The position numbers and the translations under genes are program-made. Shown here one piece after another: positions 1 to 8,871 of a DNA stretch of 64,000 nucleotides. The notes under the pieces were generated by a model. That model was not told the DNA's origin. It did not search any database and worked only from the letters and a program-made list of their open reading frames with translations. Origin of the DNA: Rhodoferax sp. (GTDB lineage Bacteria; Pseudomonadota; Gammaproteobacteria; Burkholderiales; Burkholderiaceae_C); the NCBI RefSeq assembly GCF_030646845.1, contig NZ_JAUSLE010000003.1, forward strand, positions 1 through 64,000. Direction: 5' to 3'. Every line of letters begins with the position of its first letter. Position 1 is the first letter of the stretch.

Positions 1-527
1 GCGCCGGTCAGCGCTACAACCGCGAAACGCTGGAGGTGCTGTACAAGGGCAAGAACATCGCGCAAATTCTGGACCTCACGGTCGAAGTAGCGCATGAATA
101 TTTCAAAGCGGTGCCAACCATTGCGCGCAAGCTGCACACGCTGCTGGACGTGGGCCTGAGCTACATCCGCCTGGGGCAATCGGCCACCACGCTGTCGGGC
201 GGCGAGGCGCAGCGCGTCAAGCTGGCGCTCGAACTCAGCAAACGCGACACCGGGCGCACGCTCTACATCCTGGACGAACCCACGACCGGTCTGCATTTCG
301 CCGATATCGACCTGCTGCTCAAGGTCCTGCACCAGTTGCGCGATGCAGGCAACACCATTGTGGTGATCGAACACAACCTGGACGTCATCAAGACCGCCGA
401 CTGGGTGATTGACATGGGACCGGAGGGCGGTGCCGGGGGTGGCACGGTGGTGGGCGTGGGCACGCCGGAAGACATTGCCGCCAATCCGGCCAGCCATACC
501 GGGCGTTACCTGAAACGGCTGCTTTGA
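1..527 (+). CDS. uvrA: UvrA excinuclease ABC subunit A, 3' end (partial)
   Basis: This is the C-terminal end of the DNA damage-recognition ATPase of nucleotide excision repair, which loads UvrB at lesions in the cytoplasm. The frame is open from base 3, so the gene starts before the window, and the ORF-track start at 36 is only an internal GTG. The second ABC domain is visible: the signature [15 protein letters not shown], Walker [13 protein letters not shown] and the switch histidine in VVIEHNLDV. The preceding [11 protein letters not shown] is the stretch that follows the C-terminal zinc module in UvrA. It converges on the GGDEF-EAL gene with a 37 bp gap and no clear terminator. Confidence 0.97.
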   Translation, partial: AGQRYNRETLEVLYKGKNIAQILDLTVEVAHEYFKAVPTIARKLHTLLDVGLSYIRLGQSATTLSGGEAQRVKLALELSKRDTGRTLYILDEPTTGLHFADIDLLLKVLHQLRDAGNTIVVIEHNLDVIKTADWVIDMGPEGGAGGGTVVGVGTPEDIAANPASHTGRYLKRLL

Positions 528-564
528 CCAACGGCTAGCGTTTGATACAGGCTGACTCGCCGCC

Positions 565-3500
565 TCAGATGGCCAGGCCGGTTGACAGCGCGTCGCCTTC
601 ATGCCGCATGGCATGCTGCCGCACAAATGTCTCGAACTGGTCCGCAGGCAAGGGCTGACTGAAAAGGTAACCCTGCACTTCGTCACAGCCCTGCTCGCGC
701 AAAAAAGCCAGCTGCCCCTGCGTCTCCACCCCTTCGGCGATGGTCTGGAATCCCAGGCTGCGCGCCAGTGCGATGATGGCAACGACGATGGCCTTGTCGT
801 CCGGGTCATCGGTGATGTCCCGGACAAAAGACTGGTCGATCTTGAGCTTGTAGACAGAGAAGCGCTTGAGGTAGCTGAGCGACGAGTAGCCAGTGCCGAA
901 ATCGTCAATCGACATGCGCACGCCGCGCTGCTGCAGGTTGTCCATGACGGCGATCGCGCCCAGCGGGTCGTTCATCGCCACGCCTTCGGTCAGCTCCAGT
1001 TCCAGGCACTGCGGCTCCAGCTTGGCCTCGGCTAGAACCTGTGTCACCAGCTCCGGCAGATTGGCATGGCGGAATTGCACGGCCGAGAGGTTGACCGCGA
1101 TTTGCTGGACCGGCAGGCCGGCATCCAGCCAGGCGCGCAGCTGGCGGGTCGCGGTCCTGAGCACCCATTCGCCTATCGGCAAAATCAGTCCGCTTTCCTC
1201 TGCAATCGGGATGAATTCCGCCGGCGACACCTGGCCCAGCGCGGGATGGCGCCAGCGCAGCAAGGCCTCCATGCCGACCACACGGCCATCATGCAGCGAC
1301 ACCTGCGGCTGATACACCACATACAGCTGCTGCAACTCCAGGGCCCGGCGCAGGCCATTTTCCAGTTGCAGGGCGCGGGCCGATTGCGCCTGCATCTGGG
1401 CGGTGAAAAAGCGAAAGGTGTTGCGGCCAGCCTGTTTGGCACGGTACATGGCGGTGTCGGCGCTCATCGACAGGGCTTCGAAGGTATTGCCGTCCGCGGG
1501 ATAAAGGGCGATGCCGATGGAACAGGTGATGGCCAGCTCCTGCTGGGCAATCTGATGCGGTTGCGCCGCAGTCTCCAGCAACTTCGTCGCCACACGCGCG
1601 GCGCCCTCCGCATCGGTACCCGTGCACAGCAGCACAAACTCATCGCCACCCACGCGGCACACCGTGTCCTCGTCACGCAGCGCAGCCTTGAGGCGCTGCG
1701 CCACCTGGATCAGCAACTCGTCGCCCACGGGATGCCCCAGCGAATCGTTCACATATTTGAATCGGTCCAGGTCCAGGAACATCAGGGCCAGCGGTTCACC
1801 GTGGCGCTGCGCATGGCTCAGGGCGGTGTCAATCCGGTCCTGCAACAGGCGGCGATTGGGCAAGCCCGTCAACGGGTCGAAATCAGCCAGCAGGTGGATG
1901 TGTGCTTCATCCTCCTTGCGCTTGCTGATGTCGGTGGCGATCCCGACATAGCTCATCACGGCCCCGCTGCGGTCGCGCAGCACGCTGATGGAGAGCCACT
2001 CCGGGTACAGGGTGCCGTCCTTGCGGCGGTTCCACAATTCGCCCTGCCACTGCCCGTGGGCTTGAATGGACGCCCACATGGATTCGTAAAAACCGGCATC
2101 GTGCCGGCCCGAAGAGAGCATGCGGGGATCGCGCCCCATGACCTCGACTTCGCTGTAGCCCGTCATCCGGCTGAAGGCCTGGTTGACGCGCACGATCTTA
2201 CGCTGACTGTCTGTGATCACGATGGCTTCACTGCCCTGCTCAAAGACCTTGGACTTCAGTTGCAGCTCCACCTCGGTCTGCTTGCGTTCAATGGTTAAGG
2301 CGGTGAGGTGCGCGGCCATCTCGATGAGGTCGATCTCATGGGGCTCGGGCATGGCCGGCGTCCGCCGGTAAATCGCAAAGGCGCCCAGCGCTCGGCTGCT
2401 GCCGTTGCGAATGGGTTCGGACCAGCACGATGCGAGGCCGGCCTTTTGAGCAAGCGCCCTGTAGTCGACCCAACAAGGATCACTGGCGATATCACCGGCA
2501 ATGACGCGCTGGCCGGTAAAGGCGGCCGTACCGCAAGAACCCGACTGCGGCCCAGTCAGCAGGCCGTCAATGGCCACACAGTAGAAATCGGGCAGGTTCG
2601 GCGCAGCGCCCAGGCGCAGGTACTGACCGTCGTCATCCAGCAGCAGAACGGAACACAGCGCGCCAGGCAGGGTCGCTTCAATCTTGAGGACGAAATCCGT
2701 GAGTATCTGCGGCAGTGGCAAGTCGCTGGTCAGGCGCTCCAGCATGAAGCGGCGCAAGACATCCATTTGCTGCGCGCGTCCCCGCGCCGCCTCGCGGTCA
2801 AAGTTCAGCAGCGCGTGGTCAATGTCGGCCGCCATTTCAAGCAGCAGGTCTTGAGCCTGCTCATCAAAGGCGTGGGCCTCGCCGGCATACACCGTGAACG
2901 CACCCGTCACCACACCGCCGCGGTGCAGGGGCAGGGCAGCGGACGCTGCCCATCCATACTCGGCGCTCAGCGCGTGCCATGGCGCCGTGATCGGATCAGC
3001 CTGATAGTCCTGGCACCAAAACGGCTGGTCATTGCGTACGGCGGTGCCGGTCGGGCCCCGGCCAAAAGGATCATCAGCAGCCACCGTGATGTGAATTTCC
3101 TGCAGATACTCAACCCCTGCTCCACACGAAGCCGCCGGCCTGACCGTTCGGCTTGACGAGTCGGTCAAGCCAATCCATGCCATTTTCATGCCCCCGTGTT
3201 CAACCGCGGCCCGGCAGATTCCCTCAAAAAGTTCCTGCTCATTCGTGCACCGCACGATGGCTTGATTGCAGGTGCTGAGTGCAGCATAGAGTCTGGCCTG
3301 GCGCAGGAGTTTGACGTCAGACTGCTGGCGTGCACGCTCTATTTCATGGAGCTGGCGCTGCGTCTGGGCCAGCCAGCCCAGCACACTGTCGCCCCTGCCC
3401 GGGGCAACGGCAATGGCCTCAGCGAAGTTGCCCCGCCCGATGCGGGCGATCTGCGCATGAAGCTCGTCCACAGAGCCACCCAGCGTGGTGCGCAGCGTCT

Positions 3501-4218
3501 TCAAGGTGCGCCAGAGGGCCAGCAGCAGGCCCAGCCCCACGAGGATGAATGCCAGGCGCAGCAGGGTGGCATGCTTCGCGGCCTCACGGACAGCCAGCAG
3601 GGTGCGCTGATCCGTCAACTCATAGAACTCGTTGAGTGGCCGCATGATGTTGGCTTTGGCCTGGTGGTAATCACCGTCATGCAGCATCTGGCTGGCCCCG
3701 ATGCGACGGGTGTCAAGATTGAGGCCCGGAGACTCAACAAGCGCCATGGCGGCAAACTCAATACGGGTGAGCGCGTCTGAGTTGGCCTTGGCTTGCGCCA
3801 ATTTGCGAAATTCATCCTCACTGAAACCGGCCTGCTGCATCATCGAGAGCAGCGCCACGCTGGAGCCGCTCCCGATCCCGGGAGGCTTGTCATCGAGCAC
3901 CACGAGGTCCCAGTAAATGCCTTCGTAATTGACCGGCCGCGGCTTCCTGCCCTCGCGGATGTCCAGGATGTCCAGGTAGTGCTGTTTGTAGACGGGATTG
4001 CCGGTGAACACATAGGTGCGAACCATGCGGGTCAGATCATCGGACGACTGGCGCAACTCGTCTGCCAGCAGGCGCGACTGGTAGCGCCGCTCATGGGCAT
4101 GGTCAATCCGCTTTTCCGAGTAGACATACACGGCAAACAAGGCGATCAGTGCGCACGTCAAGACCACCGCCAGCCGCAGGCTGCGCGAAAACGGTGATGT
4201 GGCGGTGGGGGGGGTCAT
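565..4218 (-). CDS. Membrane GAF-GAF-PAS-GGDEF-EAL protein, predicted c-di-GMP cyclase/phosphodiesterase
   Basis: This 1217-aa protein probably makes and/or degrades cyclic di-GMP in response to a sensed signal. It has an N-terminal membrane segment (about 13-33), a periplasmic-like region, a second membrane segment near 220-237, two GAF domains (about 310-470 and 485-640), a PAS domain (about 655-775), GGDEF (about 790-945) and EAL (about 960-1205). The cyclase signature GGDEF is intact near residue 857. An RxxD inhibitory site (RDED) lies five residues upstream of it. The phosphodiesterase motifs EALLRW and DDFGTGYSSL are intact. Both activities are therefore possible and the net direction cannot be read from sequence. 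It stands alone, facing uvrA. Confidence 0.93.
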   Translation of the reverse strand: MTPPTATSPFSRSLRLAVVLTCALIALFAVYVYSEKRIDHAHERRYQSRLLADELRQSSDDLTRMVRTYVFTGNPVYKQHYLDILDIREGRKPRPVNYEGIYWDLVVLDDKPPGIGSGSSVALLSMMQQAGFSEDEFRKLAQAKANSDALTRIEFAAMALVESPGLNLDTRRIGASQMLHDGDYHQAKANIMRPLNEFYELTDQRTLLAVREAAKHATLLRLAFILVGLGLLLALWRTLKTLRTTLGGSVDELHAQIARIGRGNFAEAIAVAPGRGDSVLGWLAQTQRQLHEIERARQQSDVKLLRQARLYAALSTCNQAIVRCTNEQELFEGICRAAVEHGGMKMAWIGLTDSSSRTVRPAASCGAGVEYLQEIHITVAADDPFGRGPTGTAVRNDQPFWCQDYQADPITAPWHALSAEYGWAASAALPLHRGGVVTGAFTVYAGEAHAFDEQAQDLLLEMAADIDHALLNFDREAARGRAQQMDVLRRFMLERLTSDLPLPQILTDFVLKIEATLPGALCSVLLLDDDGQYLRLGAAPNLPDFYCVAIDGLLTGPQSGSCGTAAFTGQRVIAGDIASDPCWVDYRALAQKAGLASCWSEPIRNGSSRALGAFAIYRRTPAMPEPHEIDLIEMAAHLTALTIERKQTEVELQLKSKVFEQGSEAIVITDSQRKIVRVNQAFSRMTGYSEVEVMGRDPRMLSSGRHDAGFYESMWASIQAHGQWQGELWNRRKDGTLYPEWLSISVLRDRSGAVMSYVGIATDISKRKEDEAHIHLLADFDPLTGLPNRRLLQDRIDTALSHAQRHGEPLALMFLDLDRFKYVNDSLGHPVGDELLIQVAQRLKAALRDEDTVCRVGGDEFVLLCTGTDAEGAARVATKLLETAAQPHQIAQQELAITCSIGIALYPADGNTFEALSMSADTAMYRAKQAGRNTFRFFTAQMQAQSARALQLENGLRRALELQQLYVVYQPQVSLHDGRVVGMEALLRWRHPALGQVSPAEFIPIAEESGLILPIGEWVLRTATRQLRAWLDAGLPVQQIAVNLSAVQFRHANLPELVTQVLAEAKLEPQCLELELTEGVAMNDPLGAIAVMDNLQQRGVRMSIDDFGTGYSSLSYLKRFSVYKLKIDQSFVRDITDDPDDKAIVVAIIALARSLGFQTIAEGVETQGQLAFLREQGCDEVQGYLFSQPLPADQFETFVRQHAMRHEGDALSTGLAI

Positions 4219-4319
4219 GAGGACATACGGAAGGAGTCTGATGTTGACAGATTATTCACCACCTGTCAGACAGAAACACCCCGGTGCGGCTGCTCGTCAC
4301 CGTGGCCCGGCTCTTCATT

Positions 4320-4373
4320 GCTATTAATATGATAGCTATCGACGCTTATTTTACGGGGCCTACAAGCGCATTT
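4320..4373 (+). repeat. Dispersed ~50 bp repeat, intergenic copy A
   Basis: The copy begins GCTATTAATATGATAGCT and ends in a degenerate GGGGCCTACAAGC arm, followed by ATTT. It fits the same pattern as the copies in udg, purK, cnoX and fmt. It lies between the GGDEF-EAL start and the eamA stop, and is the only full-length copy here that lies outside a gene. Confidence 0.65.
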
Positions 4374-4377
4374 ACAT

Positions 4378-5280
4378 TCAAGTCCGGACTGGCCGGCTGT
4401 TCATCCAGGTGCGCCATCGCGGCCACAGCAGGTTCAAGGCCAGACCCCCCATCACCAGCGCTGCCGCGCCCAGCTTCCAGGCGGGCAGGCCCTCGCCCAG
4501 CCACAGGGCCGCGCCGCCCATGCCAAACAGCGGCACCAGCAGCGCCATCGGCGTGATGGTGGCGGCCGGGTAGCGCGCCAGCAGCCAGCCCCAGGCCGCG
4601 TAGCCAAACAGCGAGTTGGCCCAGGCCTGCCACGCCACGGCCGCCCAGGCGAACGCGTCAGCCCCGCGCACACCCGCTGACACCGCGTCCCACCCTTCCA
4701 CGAGGACAGAAAGCGCCGCCAGCGGCGGCACGGCAAAGAGGCTCGACCACACCACATAGGCCACCATGTTGACCCGTCCGGCTTGCCGCGCCACGATGTT
4801 GCCACCGGCCCAGGACAGCGCCGCCAGCAGTATCAGACCCAGGCCCAGCAGGGTGGTACTGCCGTCGGTATGCATCACGATGATGCCAATACCAGCGGTT
4901 GCCAATGCCAGCGCCAGCCACTGAACGCCCTGCAGCCGTTCACCCGACAGGCGCATGGACAGCCCGATGGTGAAGAACACCTGAATCTGGATCACCAGCG
5001 ACGCCAGACCCGGCGAGATGTGGCCGTTCATGGCGACAAACAGCAAGCCGAACTGGCCCACGCCGATCAAAAGTCCATAGCCGGCCAGGTTGCGCCACGG
5101 CACGTTGGGGCGCGGCAGAAAGAATATCGCGGGCAGCACGGCCAAGGCGAAGCGCAGGGTGGCAAACAGGAGCGGTGGCATATGGCCCAAAGCCAGCTTG
5201 ATCACCACGAAGTTGGTTCCCCACACCGCCACCACGGCCAGCGCCAGCAGGAAGTGCTTCAGGGAGAGCGTGCTTTTCAT
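4378..5280 (-). CDS. eamA: EamA-type DMT exporter, O-acetylserine/cysteine exporter-like
   Basis: This 300-aa inner-membrane protein has ten predicted hydrophobic segments in two EamA repeats. The N-terminal part closely resembles E. coli EamA (YdeD), for example VWGTNFVVIKLAL, MPPLLFATLRF and GLASLVIQIQVFFTI. E. coli EamA exports cysteine-pathway metabolites, but DMT substrates are hard to infer, so the substrate is uncertain. The gene follows the TetR gene by 32 bp on the same strand and may be co-transcribed with the molybdenum hydroxylase operon. That would also fit export of a related compound. No strong ribosome-binding site is seen before the ATG. Confidence 0.85.
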   Translation of the reverse strand: MKSTLSLKHFLLALAVVAVWGTNFVVIKLALGHMPPLLFATLRFALAVLPAIFFLPRPNVPWRNLAGYGLLIGVGQFGLLFVAMNGHISPGLASLVIQIQVFFTIGLSMRLSGERLQGVQWLALALATAGIGIIVMHTDGSTTLLGLGLILLAALSWAGGNIVARQAGRVNMVAYVVWSSLFAVPPLAALSVLVEGWDAVSAGVRGADAFAWAAVAWQAWANSLFGYAAWGWLLARYPAATITPMALLVPLFGMGGAALWLGEGLPAWKLGAAALVMGGLALNLLWPRWRTWMNSRPVRT

Positions 5281-5312
5281 GGGCCTATTGTCGGGCAGTC
5301 AGCGCACACCAC

Positions 5313-5990
5313 TCACATCTTCCCGAGCGTGCCGCGCACCAGTGTCCTGAGCGTATCCGCCAGGAAGGGCTCAAAGTCCAGGCACATGGATTGCAGGCTG
5401 GCGTCCGCAGCGATGACCCGTGCGATCACCGGTGGTGGGTCGGCCAGCTGGGTGATGCTGATCACCAGGGCGTGGGTCTGCAGCACGAGGGTCATGGCGT
5501 CTTCAAGGCTCAAGCCCGGAATTTTGGGCGCAATGGCGGCACCCGCCTCGGTGAGCAAGTCACGCAGGAACAACTTGAAATTCCGGGCGGACGCCTCGTC
5601 AATATTGGGCTCGATCACCGTATGCAGCAGCACCAGCAGGCGGCGTAATACCGGTCGCTCGGCCAGGCTGCGCGCCACCGCGTTCGGCACGGCGCGTGCC
5701 GGCTGGGTGGAGCGCAGGCGTTTGAGTGTGAGCGTCAGGCTATCCAGCCACTGCGTCAGCTCGGCGCGCACCAACTCCAGAAACAGGGCCTCCTTGGTGG
5801 CAAAGTAAATGTAGGCCGTGCCCTTGGCCACGCCCGCCGCCTCGGCCACCCGCGCGATCGTCACGGCCTCAAAACTGGCGTGCGCGAACAGGCGCGTGGC
5901 GGCCTCGGTCAATTGCGTGCGCCGCACATCCTTGTCGGCCTGACTGCGGGCGCGCTGTTTGCTGACGAGTTTCTTTGGGGCAATGGGCAT
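5313..5990 (-). CDS. TetR/AcrR family transcriptional regulator
   Basis: This is a 225-aa repressor-like protein with an N-terminal TetR helix-turn-helix at about residues 22-68 (LTEAATRLFAHASFEAVTI, GVAKGTAYIYFATKEALF) and a ligand-binding C-terminal domain. The ORF track extends it to 6116, but that extension overlaps the preceding oxidoreductase. The ATG at 5990 gives MPIAPKK, only 22 bp after the upstream stop, and is the better start. It is the third gene of the molybdenum hydroxylase operon, so it most likely controls that operon. A palindromic site between the -35 and -10 of the operon is a candidate operator. The inducer is unknown. Confidence 0.9.
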   Translation of the reverse strand: MPIAPKKLVSKQRARSQADKDVRRTQLTEAATRLFAHASFEAVTIARVAEAAGVAKGTAYIYFATKEALFLELVRAELTQWLDSLTLTLKRLRSTQPARAVPNAVARSLAERPVLRRLLVLLHTVIEPNIDEASARNFKLFLRDLLTEAGAAIAPKIPGLSLEDAMTLVLQTHALVISITQLADPPPVIARVIAADASLQSMCLDFEPFLADTLRTLVRGTLGKM

Positions 5991-6012
5991 GGGAAAGCGT
6001 GGGCCTCGCCAG

Positions 6013-8280
6013 TCAGGTGGTGAGTGGCAGCGCGCGCTGGCGCGTGCCCGTGAGTGCAAACAGCGCATTGGCCACCGCGGGTGCCAGTGGCGGCACACCC
6101 GGCTCACCCACGCCACCCGGCGCGCGCGTGCTGGGCACGATCCAGGTCTCGACCACGGGGGCCTCGGCCAGCGTCACCATCGGGTAACTCGGGAAATTGC
6201 TCTGCTGCACCACGCCATCCTTGATGTCGATCCTGCCGTACAGGGCCGCTGTCAGGGCGAAGATCACCGCACTCTCCATCTGCTGCGCCACCGTGTTGGG
6301 GTTGACCACGGTACCGCAATCCACCGCGCAGACCACGCGGTGCACGCGCGGCTTGCCGCCGTGCAGCGAGACCTCGGCCACTTCGGCGACGATGGAACCA
6401 AAAGACTCATGCAGGGCAACACCGCGCGCACGCCCTGCTGGCAACTTGCCGCCCCATTGCGCCTTTTCGGCCGCGAGGTTGAGCACCGCGAGGTAACGCG
6501 GCGCCTCCTTGAGCAGGGCGCGACGAAACGCCACCGGGTCCTGCCGGGTCTCGAAGGCCAACTCGTCCATGAAGCCTTCCGAGAAGAAGGCGTTATGCGA
6601 GTGGCCAACCGAGCGCCAAAAGCCCACCGGCACATCCATGCGGGTGGCCACATGCGACATGTGCTGGTGGGCAAAACCGTAGGGCAGATCGAACAGGCCC
6701 TCAGACGCGGTTTTGTCCGGCATGTCGAACGGACCGGACAAGGCGGGCAAGCCGCGCGCCATCCAGCGCGGCGTGATGGCGTCCCCGGCGGACTTGATGC
6801 GCAGGCTGCTCACCGAGCCTTGCCCGTCGACTGCGGCGCGCAGGCGGGCCACATGCATCGGGCGGTAAAAGTCGTGCATGGTGTCTTCCTCACGCGTCCA
6901 TGCCAGTTGCACCGGTCGGCCGCCGCAATCCATCGCCACGCGAACAGCCTGGGCCACATAGTCGACTTCCAGACGGCGACCAAAGCCGCCGCCGAGCAGG
7001 GTAACGTGCAGGGTGACGTCGTCGATAGCAACCCCCGCCACTTTGGCAGCGACGGCGCGCGCCATCTGTGGCACCTGCGTCGGCACCCAGACCTCCACCT
7101 TGCCGTCTTTCACCTGCGCCGTGCAGTTCATGGGTTCCATGGTGGCGTGCGCCAGATAGGGGGCGCGGTAGACCGCCGCGACCACCCGCGTCGCCCCCGC
7201 TTCGGCCTGGTCGATCTCGCCCTTCTCATGGAAGGTGGAACCACTCCCTGTCTCCAGCGCGGCCAGCAGGCTGCCTTCGATCTGCTTTGAATCGAGCGCA
7301 CCCTTCGCGCGCTGCTGCCATGTCACCTCTACCGCCTGCGCGCCCTGACGGGCATGCCACGTGGTCTGGCCCACCACCGCAAAGCCGGCGGTCGACCCAA
7401 CCAGCGCCTCCAGCGGCACCAGCCGCTCCACACCAGGCAGGGCCAGCGCCGCCCTGGCCTCAATGGTCCCGGGTGTTCCGCCCAGCATGGGGCACAGGCG
7501 CACCTGGGCGAACACCATGCCCGGCAGGCGCACGTCAAGCCCAAACTGCGCGCTGCCGTTGGTCTTGGCAGGGATATCGGTGCGCAAGGCAGGCTGCCCA
7601 ACCAGCGTCCAGTCTTTGCGATTCTTGAGGATGACGTCACCCGGGGCCGTGCCCGCCGCCCCTTTGGCCAACTCACCATAGTGGGCCGTCTTGCCAGACG
7701 CATGGGACACCACGCCGTTCTCGACGGCCAGCTCCCGCAATGGCAACTGCCATTGCGCAGCGGCAGCGCCGAGCAGGCTGGCACGGGCCGTCGCAGCGGC
7801 GGTACGCAGCGGCTCCCAGGCGTCGGCCACGCTGGACGAGCCGCCGGTGGCGTTGATACCCAATTCGCGCGCGATCTTGCCCACCACCCACTCGCCCACT
7901 CTGACCTTCGCCGGCTTGTTCCCGCCCTCCGATTCCAGCGGGTGAAAGGGCAAACTCGCAACCAGCATCGCCACGTTGCCGTAAATCATGTCGGCGCCGG
8001 CCTGCTCAAGGCGCACACGCGCCAGGGGCACGTCCAGCTCTTCGGCCACCAGCATGGCCAACGCTGTGTGCACGCCCTGACCCATTTCGCTGCGCGGCAT
8101 GGCCAGCACCACGGCGCCATCAGCCGTGATCTTGATCCAGCCATTGAGCGCCACATCACCCTGTGTTGGCAGCATCAGCTCCGGCGAGCCCAGGCGCGAA
8201 CGCGCCGGCATCACGCCCCAGCCCACCACCAGTGCGCCTGTAGCGCCCAGTGCGCTCAGTATCCAGGTACGGCGCTTCAT
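6013..8280 (-). CDS. Molybdopterin-binding subunit of xanthine dehydrogenase-family hydroxylase (isoquinoline 1-oxidoreductase beta-like)
   Basis: This is the large catalytic subunit of a two-subunit molybdenum hydroxylase that inserts oxygen from water into an N-heterocycle or aldehyde-type substrate. The start is set at the ATG at 8280 (MKRRTWIL, 755 aa), which overlaps the stop of the Fe-S subunit as ATGA. The ORF-track extension to 8337 lies inside that subunit. The N-terminus [19 protein letters not shown] looks like a twin-arginine signal, typical of the IorB type and implying a periplasmic location. Internal blocks such as [17 protein letters not shown] and GVGEPGVPP are characteristic of the molybdopterin-binding domain. 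No FAD subunit is encoded nearby, as expected for the IorAB type. The substrate cannot be told from sequence. Confidence 0.9.
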   Translation of the reverse strand: MKRRTWILSALGATGALVVGWGVMPARSRLGSPELMLPTQGDVALNGWIKITADGAVVLAMPRSEMGQGVHTALAMLVAEELDVPLARVRLEQAGADMIYGNVAMLVASLPFHPLESEGGNKPAKVRVGEWVVGKIARELGINATGGSSSVADAWEPLRTAAATARASLLGAAAAQWQLPLRELAVENGVVSHASGKTAHYGELAKGAAGTAPGDVILKNRKDWTLVGQPALRTDIPAKTNGSAQFGLDVRLPGMVFAQVRLCPMLGGTPGTIEARAALALPGVERLVPLEALVGSTAGFAVVGQTTWHARQGAQAVEVTWQQRAKGALDSKQIEGSLLAALETGSGSTFHEKGEIDQAEAGATRVVAAVYRAPYLAHATMEPMNCTAQVKDGKVEVWVPTQVPQMARAVAAKVAGVAIDDVTLHVTLLGGGFGRRLEVDYVAQAVRVAMDCGGRPVQLAWTREEDTMHDFYRPMHVARLRAAVDGQGSVSSLRIKSAGDAITPRWMARGLPALSGPFDMPDKTASEGLFDLPYGFAHQHMSHVATRMDVPVGFWRSVGHSHNAFFSEGFMDELAFETRQDPVAFRRALLKEAPRYLAVLNLAAEKAQWGGKLPAGRARGVALHESFGSIVAEVAEVSLHGGKPRVHRVVCAVDCGTVVNPNTVAQQMESAVIFALTAALYGRIDIKDGVVQQSNFPSYPMVTLAEAPVVETWIVPSTRAPGGVGEPGVPPLAPAVANALFALTGTRQRALPLTT

Positions 8281-8729
8281 GCGGCGGCTCCGGCTGCGCG
8301 GTGAATCGCGGCGCGCACCCGCTGGTAGGTGCCGCAACGGCAGATGTTGGTCATGGCCTCGTCAATGTCAGCGTCCGTCGGCTTGGGGATCTTCTCCAGC
8401 AGCGCGGCAGCCGCCATCAGCATCCCGCTCTGGCAATAACCGCACTGCGGCACCTGCTCGGCAATCCACGCCGCCTGCAGCGCATGCGGCTGGTCCGCCG
8501 TGCCCAGGGATTCAATGGTCTGAATCTGCTTGCCCGCCACGGCGGCGACTGGCGTGACGCAGGAACGCACCGCCAGCCCATCCACCCGCACCGTGCAGGC
8601 GCCACAAGCGGCCACGCCGCAGCCAAACTTGGAGCCGGTCATGTTCAGAAGGTCGCGCAGCACCCACAGCAGGGGCATGCCGGGGTCGGCATCGGCCTGC
8701 ACCGATTTGCCGTTGATATTCAACTCCAT
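8277..8729 (-). CDS. [2Fe-2S] small subunit of the molybdenum hydroxylase (isoquinoline 1-oxidoreductase alpha-like)
   Basis: This 150-aa electron-transfer subunit carries two [2Fe-2S] clusters. The plant-ferredoxin-type cluster is at [11 protein letters not shown] plus a later Cys (RSCVTP). The second is in the helical C-terminal domain at CGYCQSG and CRCGTYQR. It is the first gene of the operon, has no signal peptide, and would be exported with the Tat-signal-bearing large subunit. A GGAGA ribosome-binding site precedes the ATG. Its stop overlaps the next start as ATGA, indicating translational coupling. IorA and the small subunits of related aldehyde oxidoreductases have this size. Confidence 0.93.
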   Translation of the reverse strand: MELNINGKSVQADADPGMPLLWVLRDLLNMTGSKFGCGVAACGACTVRVDGLAVRSCVTPVAAVAGKQIQTIESLGTADQPHALQAAWIAEQVPQCGYCQSGMLMAAAALLEKIPKPTDADIDEAMTNICRCGTYQRVRAAIHRAAGAAA

Positions 8730-8766
8730 GTGTTCTCCTGCAAAGTCACAAATGACTGCGGGTCAC

Positions 8767-8795
8767 ATAATAAATGAACATCGGTCATCTATCCA
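8767..8795 (-). promoter_or_regulatory. Candidate promoter with TetR-type operator for the molybdenum hydroxylase operon
   Basis: On the minus strand, TGGATA (8790-8795) and TATTAT (8767-8772) are separated by 17 bp. The spacer region contains ATGACCGATGTTCAT (8774-8788), an imperfect inverted repeat with ATGAMC arms. A repressor bound there would block RNA polymerase. The neighbouring TetR gene is the natural candidate. This is read by eye and is not a scored match. Confidence 0.35.
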
Positions 8796-8871
8796 GGCGA
8801 GTCTTCTTCTGACCAGGCTGAACGCGCTCCAACGATGAATGGTGACCGGCAGGCCTTGCTGCGCCCGGCAA

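Noticed and set aside
1066-2298. 410-aa plus-strand ORF antisense to the GGDEF-EAL gene
   Set aside because: The minus strand has intact GGDEF, EAL and PAS motifs across the same bases.
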